Shown here piece by piece: positions 33,120 through 43,757 of a stretch of DNA of 64,000 bases. The notes below the pieces were generated by a model. That model worked only from the letters and a program-made list of their open reading frames with translations. It searched no databases and had not been told where the DNA came from. The translations under genes were made by a program, and so were the position numbers. Numbering within the stretch: the stretch's first letter is position 1; every line of letters begins with the position of its first letter. Origin of the DNA: Nonomuraea rubra (GTDB taxonomy: Bacteria > Actinomycetota > Actinomycetes > Streptosporangiales > Streptosporangiaceae); the NCBI RefSeq assembly GCF_014207985.1, contig NZ_JACHMI010000001.1:1657001-1721000 (forward strand), given 5' to 3'.

Positions 33120-34895
33120 TCAGCCGTCGCAGTTCGGCATGCAGAGGCGTCGCTCCATGCCCTGCAGGAAGAAGTCGCGGACCTGGAGGATGTTCTCGGC
33201 GATGTACGCCTCGCCGCCCGTGGCCTTGGCCACCGCCTCCATCTGCGACTTGCCCTTCTTGGCGTCGGGGCCGAACGCGATCAGCAGGATGGTGAGCGGC
33301 CGCTTCGGGTTGTAGGTCTTCTTCAGGAACTCCAGGAGCTCGGCGTTCTTGACGCCGCCGTCCGGATCGTCGTTGCCCGCGCCGTCGGTGAGGATCAGGA
33401 GGGTGTTGACCTTGTCCTCCTGGAACGTCTTGGTCAGCTCCGTGTAGGCCGCCTTGATCGTGTCGTTCAGGCCGGTGTCGCCGGTGGACTTGGCCTGGAG
33501 CGTGGCGAACGTCCTGACCAGCATCTCCTTGCGCGTCGCCCCGTCGATCGACTCGCTGAGCGGCCCGACCGAGACGAGCTCCTTCCAGTCCTTGTCCTGC
33601 CCGTCCAGGTGTGTGGAGAACGACCACAGGCCCATCTCGGAGCCCGGGGGGAAGAGCCCCAGGCCCTCGGTGGCGATCCGGTTGATGGCCTGCATGCGGG
33701 TCATGTTCGTGCCGGGCACGGGCAGCGCCATCGTGCCGGAGACGTCGAGCAGGGTGAGCAGGCGGGTGCCGAGGTTCAGCCGGGTCCAGGTCTGCACCAT
33801 GCGGGCCACGGTCGCCCCGTCCGGCGGGTCCAGCGCGGCCGGGGTCTCGGGGGTGAAGCCCTTGTCCTCGGTCAGCGCGTCGCCCGCCTTGCCGTCGGTG
33901 CTGCGGAAGCCGGCGTCACGCAGGGTCTTCTTGGCCGACTCGGTGGTCAGGGCCTGCTTGAAGTCGGCCGCGGCCTTCTGCACCTGGGGGTCCTTGGTCA
34001 GGATCGTGACCGGGTAGTCCAGGCTGAGCGTGCCCTCCTTGGGGTAGAGGGCGACGACCGGCGACTCGGGCTTCTTCGTGTTGTGCGCGTAGATGGCCTG
34101 CTCGGAGGTGACGCCGACCGGCACCCTGCTGCCCGACTTGACGGTGAGGCTGGCCAGCAGCGCGGTCGAGTCGGAGGCGAGCTGGCCCGACAGCTCCTTC
34201 AGCGCGCCGACCAGGGCCTTGTCCTGCTTGGCCTCCCTGGCGGTGCCGGCCGCGGCCAGCAGGGCCGCCAGGCCCGCCGAGTTCTTCTGCGGGTCGAGGG
34301 CGAGCACCCGCACCTTCCTGCCGGGGCCGTCCACGTTGGCCACGTTCGCCGCCGAGATCATGGAGACCCAGCTCGGCTGGAGCGTGCCGGACAGCTTGGC
34401 CGCGGCCGACTTGGCCGCCGCCAGCACCACGGGGGAGGTCGCGATCGACCCCTCCACCTGCGGCAGCGCGTCTCCGGCCCCGGTACTGCGGATGCTCTCC
34501 ATGAGCAGGCTGGAGTCGGCCACCCAGAAGTCGGCGCCGGTCTTGCCCGCCGCCAGCGCGTTCGCCGTCCTGGCCGCCGCCTCCTTGGCCACCGTCACCT
34601 CGACGCACTTGGTGTCGATCGAGTGCAGGGCCTTGTTGTAGTTGCCGGCGATCTTGTTCAGGGCCGGCTGGATGTCGGGGGTGGCGACCACGCGCAGCGG
34701 CAGCTTGCCGCCCGAGCAGTCGTGGTCCCGGTTGAAGATGACGAACGCGGCCACGCCGAGGAGCACGGCCAGGGCGACGGCTCCGGCGAGCGGTACGAGC
34801 ACTCTGCCGCGACCGCGCCGGGCTCGCCTGCGCGGTGGTGGTGGTTCGCTGGCCCTGTATCCGCCGTCGAGATCGTCTGTGCGGTGTCGCCCCAC
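33120..34895 (-). CDS. Membrane-anchored substrate-binding protein-like and VWA-domain protein
   Basis: 591 aa. A basic tail and one helix (about 31-54) are followed by an extracellular solute-binding fold (about 65-330) and then a von Willebrand A domain (about 385-580) whose MIDAS begins LLDVSGTMALP (DxSxT rather than DxSxS) and includes LLILTDGAGNDDPDGG. The combination is recurrent in actinomycetes. VWA domains usually bind protein ligands through a divalent cation, so it may be an adhesion or envelope-assembly factor. GTG at 34895 follows AGAGGA. It lies directly upstream of the tethered sigma gene on the same strand. Confidence 0.82.
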   Translation of the reverse strand: MGRHRTDDLDGGYRASEPPPPRRRARRGRGRVLVPLAGAVALAVLLGVAAFVIFNRDHDCSGGKLPLRVVATPDIQPALNKIAGNYNKALHSIDTKCVEVTVAKEAAARTANALAAGKTGADFWVADSSLLMESIRSTGAGDALPQVEGSIATSPVVLAAAKSAAAKLSGTLQPSWVSMISAANVANVDGPGRKVRVLALDPQKNSAGLAALLAAAGTAREAKQDKALVGALKELSGQLASDSTALLASLTVKSGSRVPVGVTSEQAIYAHNTKKPESPVVALYPKEGTLSLDYPVTILTKDPQVQKAAADFKQALTTESAKKTLRDAGFRSTDGKAGDALTEDKGFTPETPAALDPPDGATVARMVQTWTRLNLGTRLLTLLDVSGTMALPVPGTNMTRMQAINRIATEGLGLFPPGSEMGLWSFSTHLDGQDKDWKELVSVGPLSESIDGATRKEMLVRTFATLQAKSTGDTGLNDTIKAAYTELTKTFQEDKVNTLLILTDGAGNDDPDGGVKNAELLEFLKKTYNPKRPLTILLIAFGPDAKKGKSQMEAVAKATGGEAYIAENILQVRDFFLQGMERRLCMPNCDG

Positions 34896-35062
34896 GATGT
34901 CCTCTTAGGTGTTCTCGTGACCTTCCGGAGACCCTAGCGGGAGATGCTCCGCAATACTTCGGGAACGATACTCGGTGCGGTCTATGTGGCAAAACCGCCC
35001 TTTTGGTGCGACGATTACCTGGTGTGGCCGCGAAGTGCGGTGAGCGTGATGGTGATCTTCTG

Positions 35063-35701
35063 TCAATGGCAGCAGTCGTGACCGTGCCAGGCGCGCCCGC
35101 CCTCCCGTACGGCGACGGCCGCCAGCAGCACCGCGACCAGCGGATCCACCCACCACCAGCCGACCGTGTTGAGCCACAACCCGGCCAGCACCCCCGCCGC
35201 CATCGCGGCGCAGATGAGATTCTGCGTGCCCTCGCCCGAGGTCGCCGCCGAGGCCAGCCGTGCCCCGAGCCTGCGCTTGGCCACCCCCAGCACCGGCATG
35301 CTGACCAGGCTGAACGTCGTCACCACGATCCCCAGCACGCTCGGTGCGGCCCGGTGCCCCGCGTCCAGGTCGTGCGCGACGTGAATCACGAGATACGGCG
35401 CCAGCAGCCAGAAGCTCACCGCCACCGCCTTCCTGGCGGTGCTCTCCGCGCTCGGCGACAACGTGCGCGCCCCGGTGAACCGCCACACCACGATCAGGCT
35501 GGCCGCCGCCTCCACGAACGCCGCCAGCCCCCACCCGATCAGCGCCACCGAGTGCGCCGCCAGGCCCGCGGCCAGGCCGAGCGTGCTCTCCACGCCCAGC
35601 CAGGCCAGCGTCGCCACGGAGAGCGAGCGCGCGGTGCGCGCGTCACGCAACCATTCGGCTGACGCGGCCGGATGCTCCTGAATCCGCTGATCAGGCACCA
35701 T
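35063..35701 (-). CDS. Cation efflux-like membrane protein (CDF-related)
   Basis: 212 aa with about six helices, laid out like the membrane half of a cation diffusion facilitator, but without the C-terminal cytoplasmic domain. The usual metal site Asp/His residues are not obvious: helix 2 reads AFVEAAASLIVVW. The C-terminus ends in HGHDCCH, a possible metal-binding tail. It may be a degenerate or specialised member; transport activity is uncertain. The neighbouring spacer at 35702-35848 holds no gene. Confidence 0.65.
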   Translation of the reverse strand: MVPDQRIQEHPAASAEWLRDARTARSLSVATLAWLGVESTLGLAAGLAAHSVALIGWGLAAFVEAAASLIVVWRFTGARTLSPSAESTARKAVAVSFWLLAPYLVIHVAHDLDAGHRAAPSVLGIVVTTFSLVSMPVLGVAKRRLGARLASAATSGEGTQNLICAAMAAGVLAGLWLNTVGWWWVDPLVAVLLAAVAVREGGRAWHGHDCCH

Positions 35702-35848
35702 GAACCCCCGAACTCCCGGCTATCCGGCCGTCGACAGCGATACGTAAGGTACCCACTACCACCCGTGACCTCGTAGTACGCCGGCAAAGCAAGGTCAAAT
35801 TCGGGCCGCATAATGATCGCTGGGGGATGTCCACGAGGGGGAGACGCC

Positions 35849-36619
35849 GTGCCGTTCACGCCCAGCCATGTCGCCGCCGTGCTGCCGATGATCGGCTCGC
35901 GGCGGATCCGCAGGTTCGTCGACCCGTGGGCGCTCGCGCTGGGGGCCATGGTGCCCGACCTGCCGGTCTTCCTGCCGTTCATGCCGGACTACACCGACAC
36001 GCACTCGTGGGTGGGCGTGATCACGATCGACCCGCTCGCGGTCCTGATCCTGCTGCCGCTCTTCCACGCCGTCCTGCGCGACCCCCTGATCGCCCTGCTC
36101 CCGCCCGGCCTGGCCGGACGCGCGGCGCTGCTCGTGCCCGACCGGCTGCGCCTGCTCCCGATGCTGGCCGGCGCCGTGATCGGCGCCGCCACCCACGTGT
36201 TCTGGGACTCCTTCACCCACTCCACCGGCCCCGCCGAGTGGGGCGCGTGGCTGTCGGTGTCCGTCTTCGGGGTGATCAGGCTCTTCCGCCTCCTGCAGTA
36301 CGGCTCCTCCGCGATCGGCCTGGCCGTGGTGGTGTGGTGGGGCTGGCGCGGGCTGTCCCGGCTGGCGGCGGCGCCCGTACCGGAGCGGTTGCGCATGACC
36401 GGCCGCGCCCGCTGGGCCGTGCTGGCGGCGGCCGGCGCCGGCGTTCTGGCCGGCGCCCTGTTCTGGCCCTTGATCGACGAGCCCAACCCGAAGTTCGGCC
36501 TCGCCGCCGTGATCACCAAGACCGGCGCGGGCACGGTGATCGGCCTGGCCGCGGTCCTCCTCTGCTACGCCGTGGTCTGGCAGGTCAGGCGGCGCGTGGC
36601 AGTATCGGAAGGTGCTTGA
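35849..36619 (+). CDS. DUF4184 family membrane protein
   Basis: 256 aa, about six helices. VPFTPSHVAAVLPM at the start, GAMVPDLPVFLPF and 'GAATHVFWDSFTH' are the DUF4184 signatures; the buried His/Asp residues recall metal-dependent membrane hydrolases, but no activity is known. GTG at 35849 was chosen because GGGGGAG lies just upstream and the family begins with this motif. It overlaps the rRNA methyltransferase gene by eight bases. Confidence 0.8.
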   Translation: MPFTPSHVAAVLPMIGSRRIRRFVDPWALALGAMVPDLPVFLPFMPDYTDTHSWVGVITIDPLAVLILLPLFHAVLRDPLIALLPPGLAGRAALLVPDRLRLLPMLAGAVIGAATHVFWDSFTHSTGPAEWGAWLSVSVFGVIRLFRLLQYGSSAIGLAVVVWWGWRGLSRLAAAPVPERLRMTGRARWAVLAAAGAGVLAGALFWPLIDEPNPKFGLAAVITKTGAGTVIGLAAVLLCYAVVWQVRRRVAVSEGA

Positions 36620-37424
36620 GTACGTCACCGACGCCGCCGACCCCCGCCTGTCCGACTACACCCGGCTCAGGGACGTCGAACTGCGCAAGAGCCTCGAAGC
36701 CGAGCGCGGCCTCTTCCTCGCCGAGGGCGAGAAGGTCATCAGGCGGGCCATCGGCGCCGGCTACCCCATCCGCTCGGTCCTGACCACCCGCCGCTGGCTG
36801 GCCTCGCTGGAGGACGTCCTCGGCGAGGCCACCGTCTACGTCGTGAGCGACGAGATCATGTCGGGCATCGCGGGCTTCCAGGTGCACAGGGGAGCGCTGG
36901 CCTCGATGGAGCGCCTGCCGCTGCCGCCCATGGAAGCCTTGCTGAAGAGCGGTACCGGCCGCCTCCTGGTCCTGGAGGACCTGGTCGACCACAGCAACGT
37001 CGGCGCCATCTTCAGGTCGGCGGCGGCACTCGGGGTGGACGCGATCATCCTGTCCCCCCGGTGCGCCGATCCCCTGTACCGGCGGGCGGTGAAGGTCTCG
37101 ATGGGCGCGGTCTTCTCGATCCCGTACGCGCGGATGGACGACTGGTTCACCGGCCTCGACCGGCTCCGCGCCGCCGGCTACCGCACCCTGGCCCTCACCC
37201 CCGACCAGAGCGCCGCCCCCATCGACGGCGTCGACCCGGGCGACCGGGTGGCGCTGCTGCTCGGGGCGGAGGGCGACGGCCTGTCGTCCCACTGGCTGCA
37301 GGAGGCGGACCAGGCGGTGTGCATCCCGATGAGCGCGCAGGCCATGGCCGCCGGGGTGGACTCGCTGAACGTGGTGGCCGCCGCGGCCATCGCCTGCCAC
37401 GGTCTGATGCGCCGGGCCGGGTGA
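36612..37424 (+). CDS. SpoU/TrmH-family RNA 2'-O-methyltransferase
   Basis: 270 aa, a knotted SPOUT methyltransferase using S-adenosylmethionine. An N-terminal substrate-binding region ('GLFLAEGEKVIRRAIGAGYP') precedes the SPOUT core, with 'LEDLVDHSNVGAIFRSAAAL' (motif 1), LLLGAEGDGLS (motif 2) and VDSLNVVAAAAI (motif 3). It probably methylates rRNA or tRNA; the exact nucleotide is not deducible. The GTG start overlaps the end of the DUF4184 gene. Confidence 0.9.
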   Translation: MLEYVTDAADPRLSDYTRLRDVELRKSLEAERGLFLAEGEKVIRRAIGAGYPIRSVLTTRRWLASLEDVLGEATVYVVSDEIMSGIAGFQVHRGALASMERLPLPPMEALLKSGTGRLLVLEDLVDHSNVGAIFRSAAALGVDAIILSPRCADPLYRRAVKVSMGAVFSIPYARMDDWFTGLDRLRAAGYRTLALTPDQSAAPIDGVDPGDRVALLLGAEGDGLSSHWLQEADQAVCIPMSAQAMAAGVDSLNVVAAAAIACHGLMRRAG

Positions 37425-37485
37425 TCGGGGTTTAGGCGGCTGGCTCGGGGCATTGGCAGACACCACGTCACGGTAAGGAGATGCC

Positions 37486-37731
37486 ATGCAACCGGTAGAG
37501 AAAGCCACGTCGCTGGGGATGGGCCTGCTGGGCGGCGCGCTGGCGTCCGCGCTGTTCAAGCGGGCCTGGAAGCTGGCGTCCGGTCAGGACGACGCCCCGG
37601 ACGCCGACGACCTCGAACGCGGCTGGACCGAGGTGCTCGTCGCCGCGGCCCTGCAGGGAGCGATCTTCGGGCTGGTCAAGGCCGCCGTGCACCGCGCCGG
37701 CGCGCAGACCTTCCAGCACCGGGGCCGCTGA
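37486..37731 (+). CDS. DUF4235 small membrane protein
   Basis: 81 aa: two hydrophobic helices (LGMGLLGGALASALFKRAW and VLVAAALQGAIFGLVKAAV) separated by an acidic loop containing DAPDADDLERGW. This is the standard layout of DUF4235 proteins, a short actinobacterial family without known function. AAGGAG lies eight bases before the ATG. Convergent with the CutA-like gene, 15 bp apart. Confidence 0.85.
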   Translation: MQPVEKATSLGMGLLGGALASALFKRAWKLASGQDDAPDADDLERGWTEVLVAAALQGAIFGLVKAAVHRAGAQTFQHRGR

Positions 37732-37746
37732 GGCGGGCGGGCGCCG

Positions 37747-38043
37747 TCACTGCTGGTCGTCCGTGAGCCAGTCGGGGTGGCCGTCGAAGTCGTGGATCAC
37801 CGGGCGGCAGTCGACGGGGGCGTCGGCTCCGGCGGCCCTGACGTGCCGCTCCAGCGTCGGGACCTGCTCGTCCGTCGTGATGAGGGTGAGCTGCCAGGCG
37901 AGCTCATCGCGGAGTACGGCCTGGCCGGGGGCTTCCGCGATGTCGATCGACGTGGCCAGGCCCGCGAGGAGGATGCCGTGCGCCAGCTCGGCCGCCCTCT
38001 CGTGACTCCCGATCGTCATGCGGATCTCGACGAATTCCGCCAT
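37747..38043 (-). CDS. CutA1-like protein
   Basis: 98 aa, about the length of CutA1, a ferredoxin-like trimeric protein once linked to divalent cation tolerance. The pattern fits: an N-terminal strand (FVEIRMTIGS), a helix of the 'RAAELAHGILLAGLATSIDI' type, a strand (ELAWQLTLITT), a helix and a final strand ending near DGHPDWLTD. The Cys of the usual ACVN motif is missing. Sequence similarity is weak, so the assignment is moderate. Confidence 0.6.
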   Translation of the reverse strand: MAEFVEIRMTIGSHERAAELAHGILLAGLATSIDIAEAPGQAVLRDELAWQLTLITTDEQVPTLERHVRAAGADAPVDCRPVIHDFDGHPDWLTDDQQ

Positions 38044-38275
38044 GGGGTTGTCCTTTGTGGAGGGGTGTGGGCCTCACCCTACCTGCGGAAACGAGTGAGA
38101 GGCCGGATTTCGCGGGGGATTTCCCGGTTGGTTCGGGTCGCGGGTGCTGGTGCGCAGGTCAGGGGCGTTGTGGCCGTTCTCGTACGGACCCGGCCGGCTG
38201 GATCCGGTGTGCCGGGGCGCCCGATGATGCAGAATGTGAGCGATCGATTACAGAAACACGTGCAGCGGGGGCTCC

Positions 38276-38806
38276 ATGAACGTGGCCTGGATCATCGCGT
38301 TGACCGCCACGGCGGGATCCTTGAGTGCCGGGGGTGCACCGGCGCCCGCCGCGCTGAGCTGTGCCGTCGCCACTCCCGCGGCGCGGCCGCTGGTGTTCGA
38401 GCCCAAGGTCGGGCTCACGCCTCGCCCGGTCCAGGCGCGCGGGCACCTGGAGCTCACCGGATGCACCTCGCCCGACGGCACGGCCACGTTCCTGCGCTCC
38501 GGGTGGGGCAGCGTACGGGCCACCGCCCGGGCGTCCTGCACCAGCGCCCGCCAGGTGCGCGGCAGCGCGGTGATCACCTGGTTCGGGGCGAACGGGCGCC
38601 CCGTCGGCACCTCGAGGCTACGGGTCAGAGCCGACCGGCTCGTGGCCCAGCGCCCCGCCGACACGCTGCTCACCGGCAGCGTGTCGGCGGGATGGCTGGC
38701 CAAGGAGCGGGTCAGGGGCGGCATCAGCCCCGCCACGGCCCTCCTCGGCTGCGCCACCCAGGGCATGGCCACCCTCCCGGGAAGCGGCCGCATCGTGTTC
38801 GGCTGA
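38276..38806 (+). CDS. Predicted secreted protein of unknown function
   Basis: 176 aa. A short hydrophobic N-terminus (VAWIIALTATAGSLSAGGAP, ending AALS) looks like a signal peptide with a likely cleavage near AALSC. The mature part is rich in beta-prone residues and has four cysteines, in LSCAVAT, LTGCTSP, RASCTSA and LGCATQG, which could form two disulfides. I recognise no family. The last codons and TGA are duplicated in tandem (38791-38822). The 232-bp region upstream (38044-38275) contains no gene I can support. Confidence 0.6.
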   Translation: MNVAWIIALTATAGSLSAGGAPAPAALSCAVATPAARPLVFEPKVGLTPRPVQARGHLELTGCTSPDGTATFLRSGWGSVRATARASCTSARQVRGSAVITWFGANGRPVGTSRLRVRADRLVAQRPADTLLTGSVSAGWLAKERVRGGISPATALLGCATQGMATLPGSGRIVFG

Positions 38807-38822
38807 CATCGTGTTCGGCTGA
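38791..38822 (+). repeat. 16-bp perfect tandem duplication covering a stop codon
   Basis: CATCGTGTTCGGCTGA occurs at 38791-38806 and again at 38807-38822. The first copy ends in the TGA of the secreted protein gene. The second copy is out of frame relative to the first. Confidence 0.9.
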
Positions 38823-38844
38823 CCTGCGGACACGCGCGGCCTCG

Positions 38845-39687
38845 TCAGGCGAGGCCGATCTGGTCGCCCGCGTAGTCCAGCAGCTTCTCGGCCGTGGAGA
38901 AGCGGCGCTCGTTGCCGTCGTCCAGCAGCACGCCCACGACCTGGAGCCCGTTGCGCTCGGCGGCGAACAGCAGGCAGTACCCGGCCGCGTCCGTGTAGCC
39001 GGTCTTCACGCCCAGCACGTCGTCGGCCCGCGTGAGCAGCTTGTTCGTGTTCCGCCAGGTGTGCGCCCGGTGCACCTTGGTCTTGGTCACCTTGTGCGCC
39101 TTGCTCCCGACCACGGTGGTGAACACGCTGCTCCGCAACGCGAGCTGCGCCAGCCTGGCCTGGTCGACGGCCGTGGAGTAACCGCCGGCCGGGGTGGGCA
39201 TGCCGTCGGCGTTCGTGTAGCGGGTGTCGGTGAGGCCGAGTGCGCGGGCCGTGCGGTTCATCTTGGCGATGAACGCCGGCTTGCCGGGCCCGTAGTGGCG
39301 GGCCAGGGCGTTGGCCGCGTCGGCGCCGGAGGGCAGCATGAGCGCGTACAGCAGGTCCCTGGTCGTGAAGCGCTCGCCCTTGCGCAGTCCCGCCGTGGCG
39401 GCGCCGCCCCTGGCGGCGTACTTGACGTCGGTCTCGGTGATCGTGATCGTGTCGGTCAGCCGGCCCTCGCTGAGCACGACGTACGCGGTCATGATCTTGA
39501 CCAGGCTGGCCACCGGCACCCGCTTCGTCTCCCGCTTGCCGAAGTGGATCGTTCCTGCGGAGTCGATGACGTACGCCGCCTTGGCCCCCACGGTCGGCTC
39601 GTCGGCGGCCATGGCGGGGGAAGAGACCCCCACGAGCAAGGCGATCACGACAGAGCCCATCAAACGCCCAATACGCATGCCCATCAT
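38845..39687 (-). CDS. D-alanyl-D-alanine carboxypeptidase (S11 family penicillin-binding protein)
   Basis: About 280 aa. A signal peptide (LMGSVVIALLVGVSSPAMA) precedes a DacA/DacB-type domain that trims the terminal D-Ala of peptidoglycan stem peptides. The three active-site motifs are present: VASLVKIM (SxxK), LPSGADAAN (SxN position, here SGAD as in many actinobacterial members) and GVKTGYTDAAG (KTG). I took the first Met of the MMGM cluster (39687) as start; there is no clear ribosome-binding site and an upstream in-frame extension to 39807 is unlikely. Divergent from the YegP-like gene. Confidence 0.88.
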   Translation of the reverse strand: MMGMRIGRLMGSVVIALLVGVSSPAMAADEPTVGAKAAYVIDSAGTIHFGKRETKRVPVASLVKIMTAYVVLSEGRLTDTITITETDVKYAARGGAATAGLRKGERFTTRDLLYALMLPSGADAANALARHYGPGKPAFIAKMNRTARALGLTDTRYTNADGMPTPAGGYSTAVDQARLAQLALRSSVFTTVVGSKAHKVTKTKVHRAHTWRNTNKLLTRADDVLGVKTGYTDAAGYCLLFAAERNGLQVVGVLLDDGNERRFSTAEKLLDYAGDQIGLA

Positions 39688-39787
39688 GTTGACAGAGCCG
39701 GACGCGCCATTTGCCTGACTGGGCCACGTGCCGCCCTCAGATGGGGGTAAATCATTGATAGATCCGATATGGCGGGGGGCGACGGCC

Positions 39788-39994
39788 ATGGCAGGAAGAT
39801 TCATCATCAGCGAGGACGGGCAGGGTGGCTACCGCTTCGCGCTCGTCGCGAACAACGGGCAGACGCTGGCGGTCGGCGAGGGTTTCCCGAACAAGCCGGC
39901 CTGCGTGAACGGCATCGAGACCGTACGCAGGAACGCCCCCGACGCGCCCATCGACGACCGGAGCGGCCCGCAAGCACCGCCGGACGCGGACTGA
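39788..39994 (+). CDS. YegP/DUF1508 family small protein
   Basis: 68 aa: one DUF1508 repeat (FIISEDGQGGYRFALVANNG, followed by the conserved 'CVNGIETVRRNAPDA'), then a short polar tail. Family members usually have one or two such repeats and unknown function. ATG at 39788 begins the conserved region; the frame is open 20 codons earlier, overlapping the divergent carboxypeptidase promoter region. Confidence 0.8.
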   Translation: MAGRFIISEDGQGGYRFALVANNGQTLAVGEGFPNKPACVNGIETVRRNAPDAPIDDRSGPQAPPDAD

Positions 39995-40148
39995 CAGCCG
40001 CTCGTCCACCACCGGGCGCGAACCGGTCAGGAATCGAGAAGCGACCCTCGCCGGAACCCGCCTAACCTGCAGATACATCGTTCGCCGGGCATTCGTGGCC
40101 CGGCGCCGCACCCCGGGCCGGACCGGCCCCCGACTGCAGGAGTGAACC

Positions 40149-40508
40149 ATGGCGGACTCTTCCACCACCCAGGGCATCAAGACCGTGCTGCACCCCGTAT
40201 CCGACCTCGAGGCGGCCAAGGCGGTCTACACCGCGCTCCTCGGCTTCCCGCCCCAGACCGACGAGTCCTACTATGTCGGGTTCGAGGCCGAGGGTCAGCA
40301 CATCGGGCTGGTACCGGGCGGCGCGGCGCAGGGCATGGCCGCGCCGGTGGCGTACTGGCAGGTCGAGGACATCGAGGCCAAGCTGGCCGAGGTGACCGCC
40401 GCGGGCGCCACGGTCAAGGACAAGCCGCGGGAGGTGGGCGGCGGCCGCGTGGTGGCCACCTTCACCGACCCCGACGGCAACGTCCTCGGCGTGCTCCAGG
40501 ACCGCTGA
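40149..40508 (+). CDS. VOC (glyoxalase/bleomycin-resistance fold) protein
   Basis: 119 aa with the beta-alpha-beta-beta-beta layout of vicinal oxygen chelate proteins: VLHPVSDLEAAKAVYTALLG at the start and 'VATFTDPDGNVLGVLQD' at the end, where the metal- or ligand-binding acidic residue sits. AGGAG precedes the ATG. The UvrA-like gene starts 62 bp downstream. VOC proteins of this type may be dioxygenases, lyases or antibiotic-binding proteins; none can be chosen from sequence alone. Confidence 0.85.
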   Translation: MADSSTTQGIKTVLHPVSDLEAAKAVYTALLGFPPQTDESYYVGFEAEGQHIGLVPGGAAQGMAAPVAYWQVEDIEAKLAEVTAAGATVKDKPREVGGGRVVATFTDPDGNVLGVLQDR

Positions 40509-40570
40509 GCACCGACGGAGCCCGTGAAAGCGGCCCGCCTCCCCGGCCGGGCCCGATGGATGGAGACACG

Positions 40571-42961
<2,391 letters not shown>

Positions 42962-43057
42962 CCGGGCGCCCGCCCCTTCCCCACCGCACGCGGCGGGGTC
43001 CCTTGGGGATGGGAGGGGGCGGCAACACCCGTTACGTGTGGCGGGACGGGCGGGGCG

Positions 43058-43588
43058 TCAGGAGGTCAGGGCCTTGTCGTCGGTGGCGCGCCGGCGCTTC
43101 AGCCGGCGCCGGATCACGAGCCAGCCGACGAGCCCGACCACGACCACGGCCACGACGGCTGCCGTGACAGGCGACCGCCTGGCCAGCTCCAGCCACCCGA
43201 ACACCGCCGCCGTGCCACCGAACCACCACAACGGTGCCCACGTCAGGCACCCCAGGGCGCTGGCGACGACGTACCAGGGGTAGGACACGCGCAGCGCCCC
43301 CGCCACCCACGGCAGCGTGTGCCGCAGCATCGGCACCCAGAAGCAGCCGTAGACGGCCAGCGCCCCCCACCGCTCGACGACGCTCTCGATCTTCTGGATC
43401 CGCTCGCGCCCCACCTTGACGCCGACGCGCGAGTCGTACAGCTTCTCGCCGAGCCTGCGCCCGACCCAGTAGTACACCTGGAACGCCCCGAACAGCGCCA
43501 GGATCAGGACGGCTCCCACGAGCCAGTACGGCAGCCCCAGCCAGAACGGCTCGGTCGGCGCGGGGACGGCGATCGCTGCATGCCACAT
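43058..43588 (-). CDS. DedA/SNARE-associated-like membrane protein
   Basis: 176 aa with four to five helices. 'VYGCFWVPMLRHTLPWVAGA' and 'YVVASALGCLTWAPLWWFGG' match the conserved core of the DedA family, which includes lipid scramblases. ATG at 43588 lies about 12 bp after GGAGGGG; a TTG at 43612 is the alternative. An iron-box-like palindrome lies 28 bp upstream of the ATG, suggesting repression by an IdeR/DmdR1-type regulator when iron is plentiful. Confidence 0.75.
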   Translation of the reverse strand: MWHAAIAVPAPTEPFWLGLPYWLVGAVLILALFGAFQVYYWVGRRLGEKLYDSRVGVKVGRERIQKIESVVERWGALAVYGCFWVPMLRHTLPWVAGALRVSYPWYVVASALGCLTWAPLWWFGGTAAVFGWLELARRSPVTAAVVAVVVVGLVGWLVIRRRLKRRRATDDKALTS

Positions 43589-43615
43589 GTCCGGCCCACC
43601 ACCCCTCCACAAACC

Positions 43616-43634
43616 TTAGGCCAGGCTTACCTTA
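43616..43634. promoter_or_regulatory. IdeR/DmdR1-like iron box
   Basis: TTAGGCCAGGCTTACCTTA matches the 19-bp iron-box consensus TTAGGTTAGGCTAACCTAA at 15 positions. It lies 28 bp upstream of the DedA-like ATG and 124 bp upstream of the divergent small exported-protein gene, so it may control either or both. Confidence 0.65.
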
Positions 43635-43757
43635 CCCCTCGGGTGCAAGCGATGGCCACACCGGGTTGCAAGGCTCCCGCAAAGGGTGCAACCGGCCGAC
43701 AACCAGCGCTCAACCACCCCGGCCCACTCTAGGGGTGAGCCAAGAGGGGTGTTGAAG

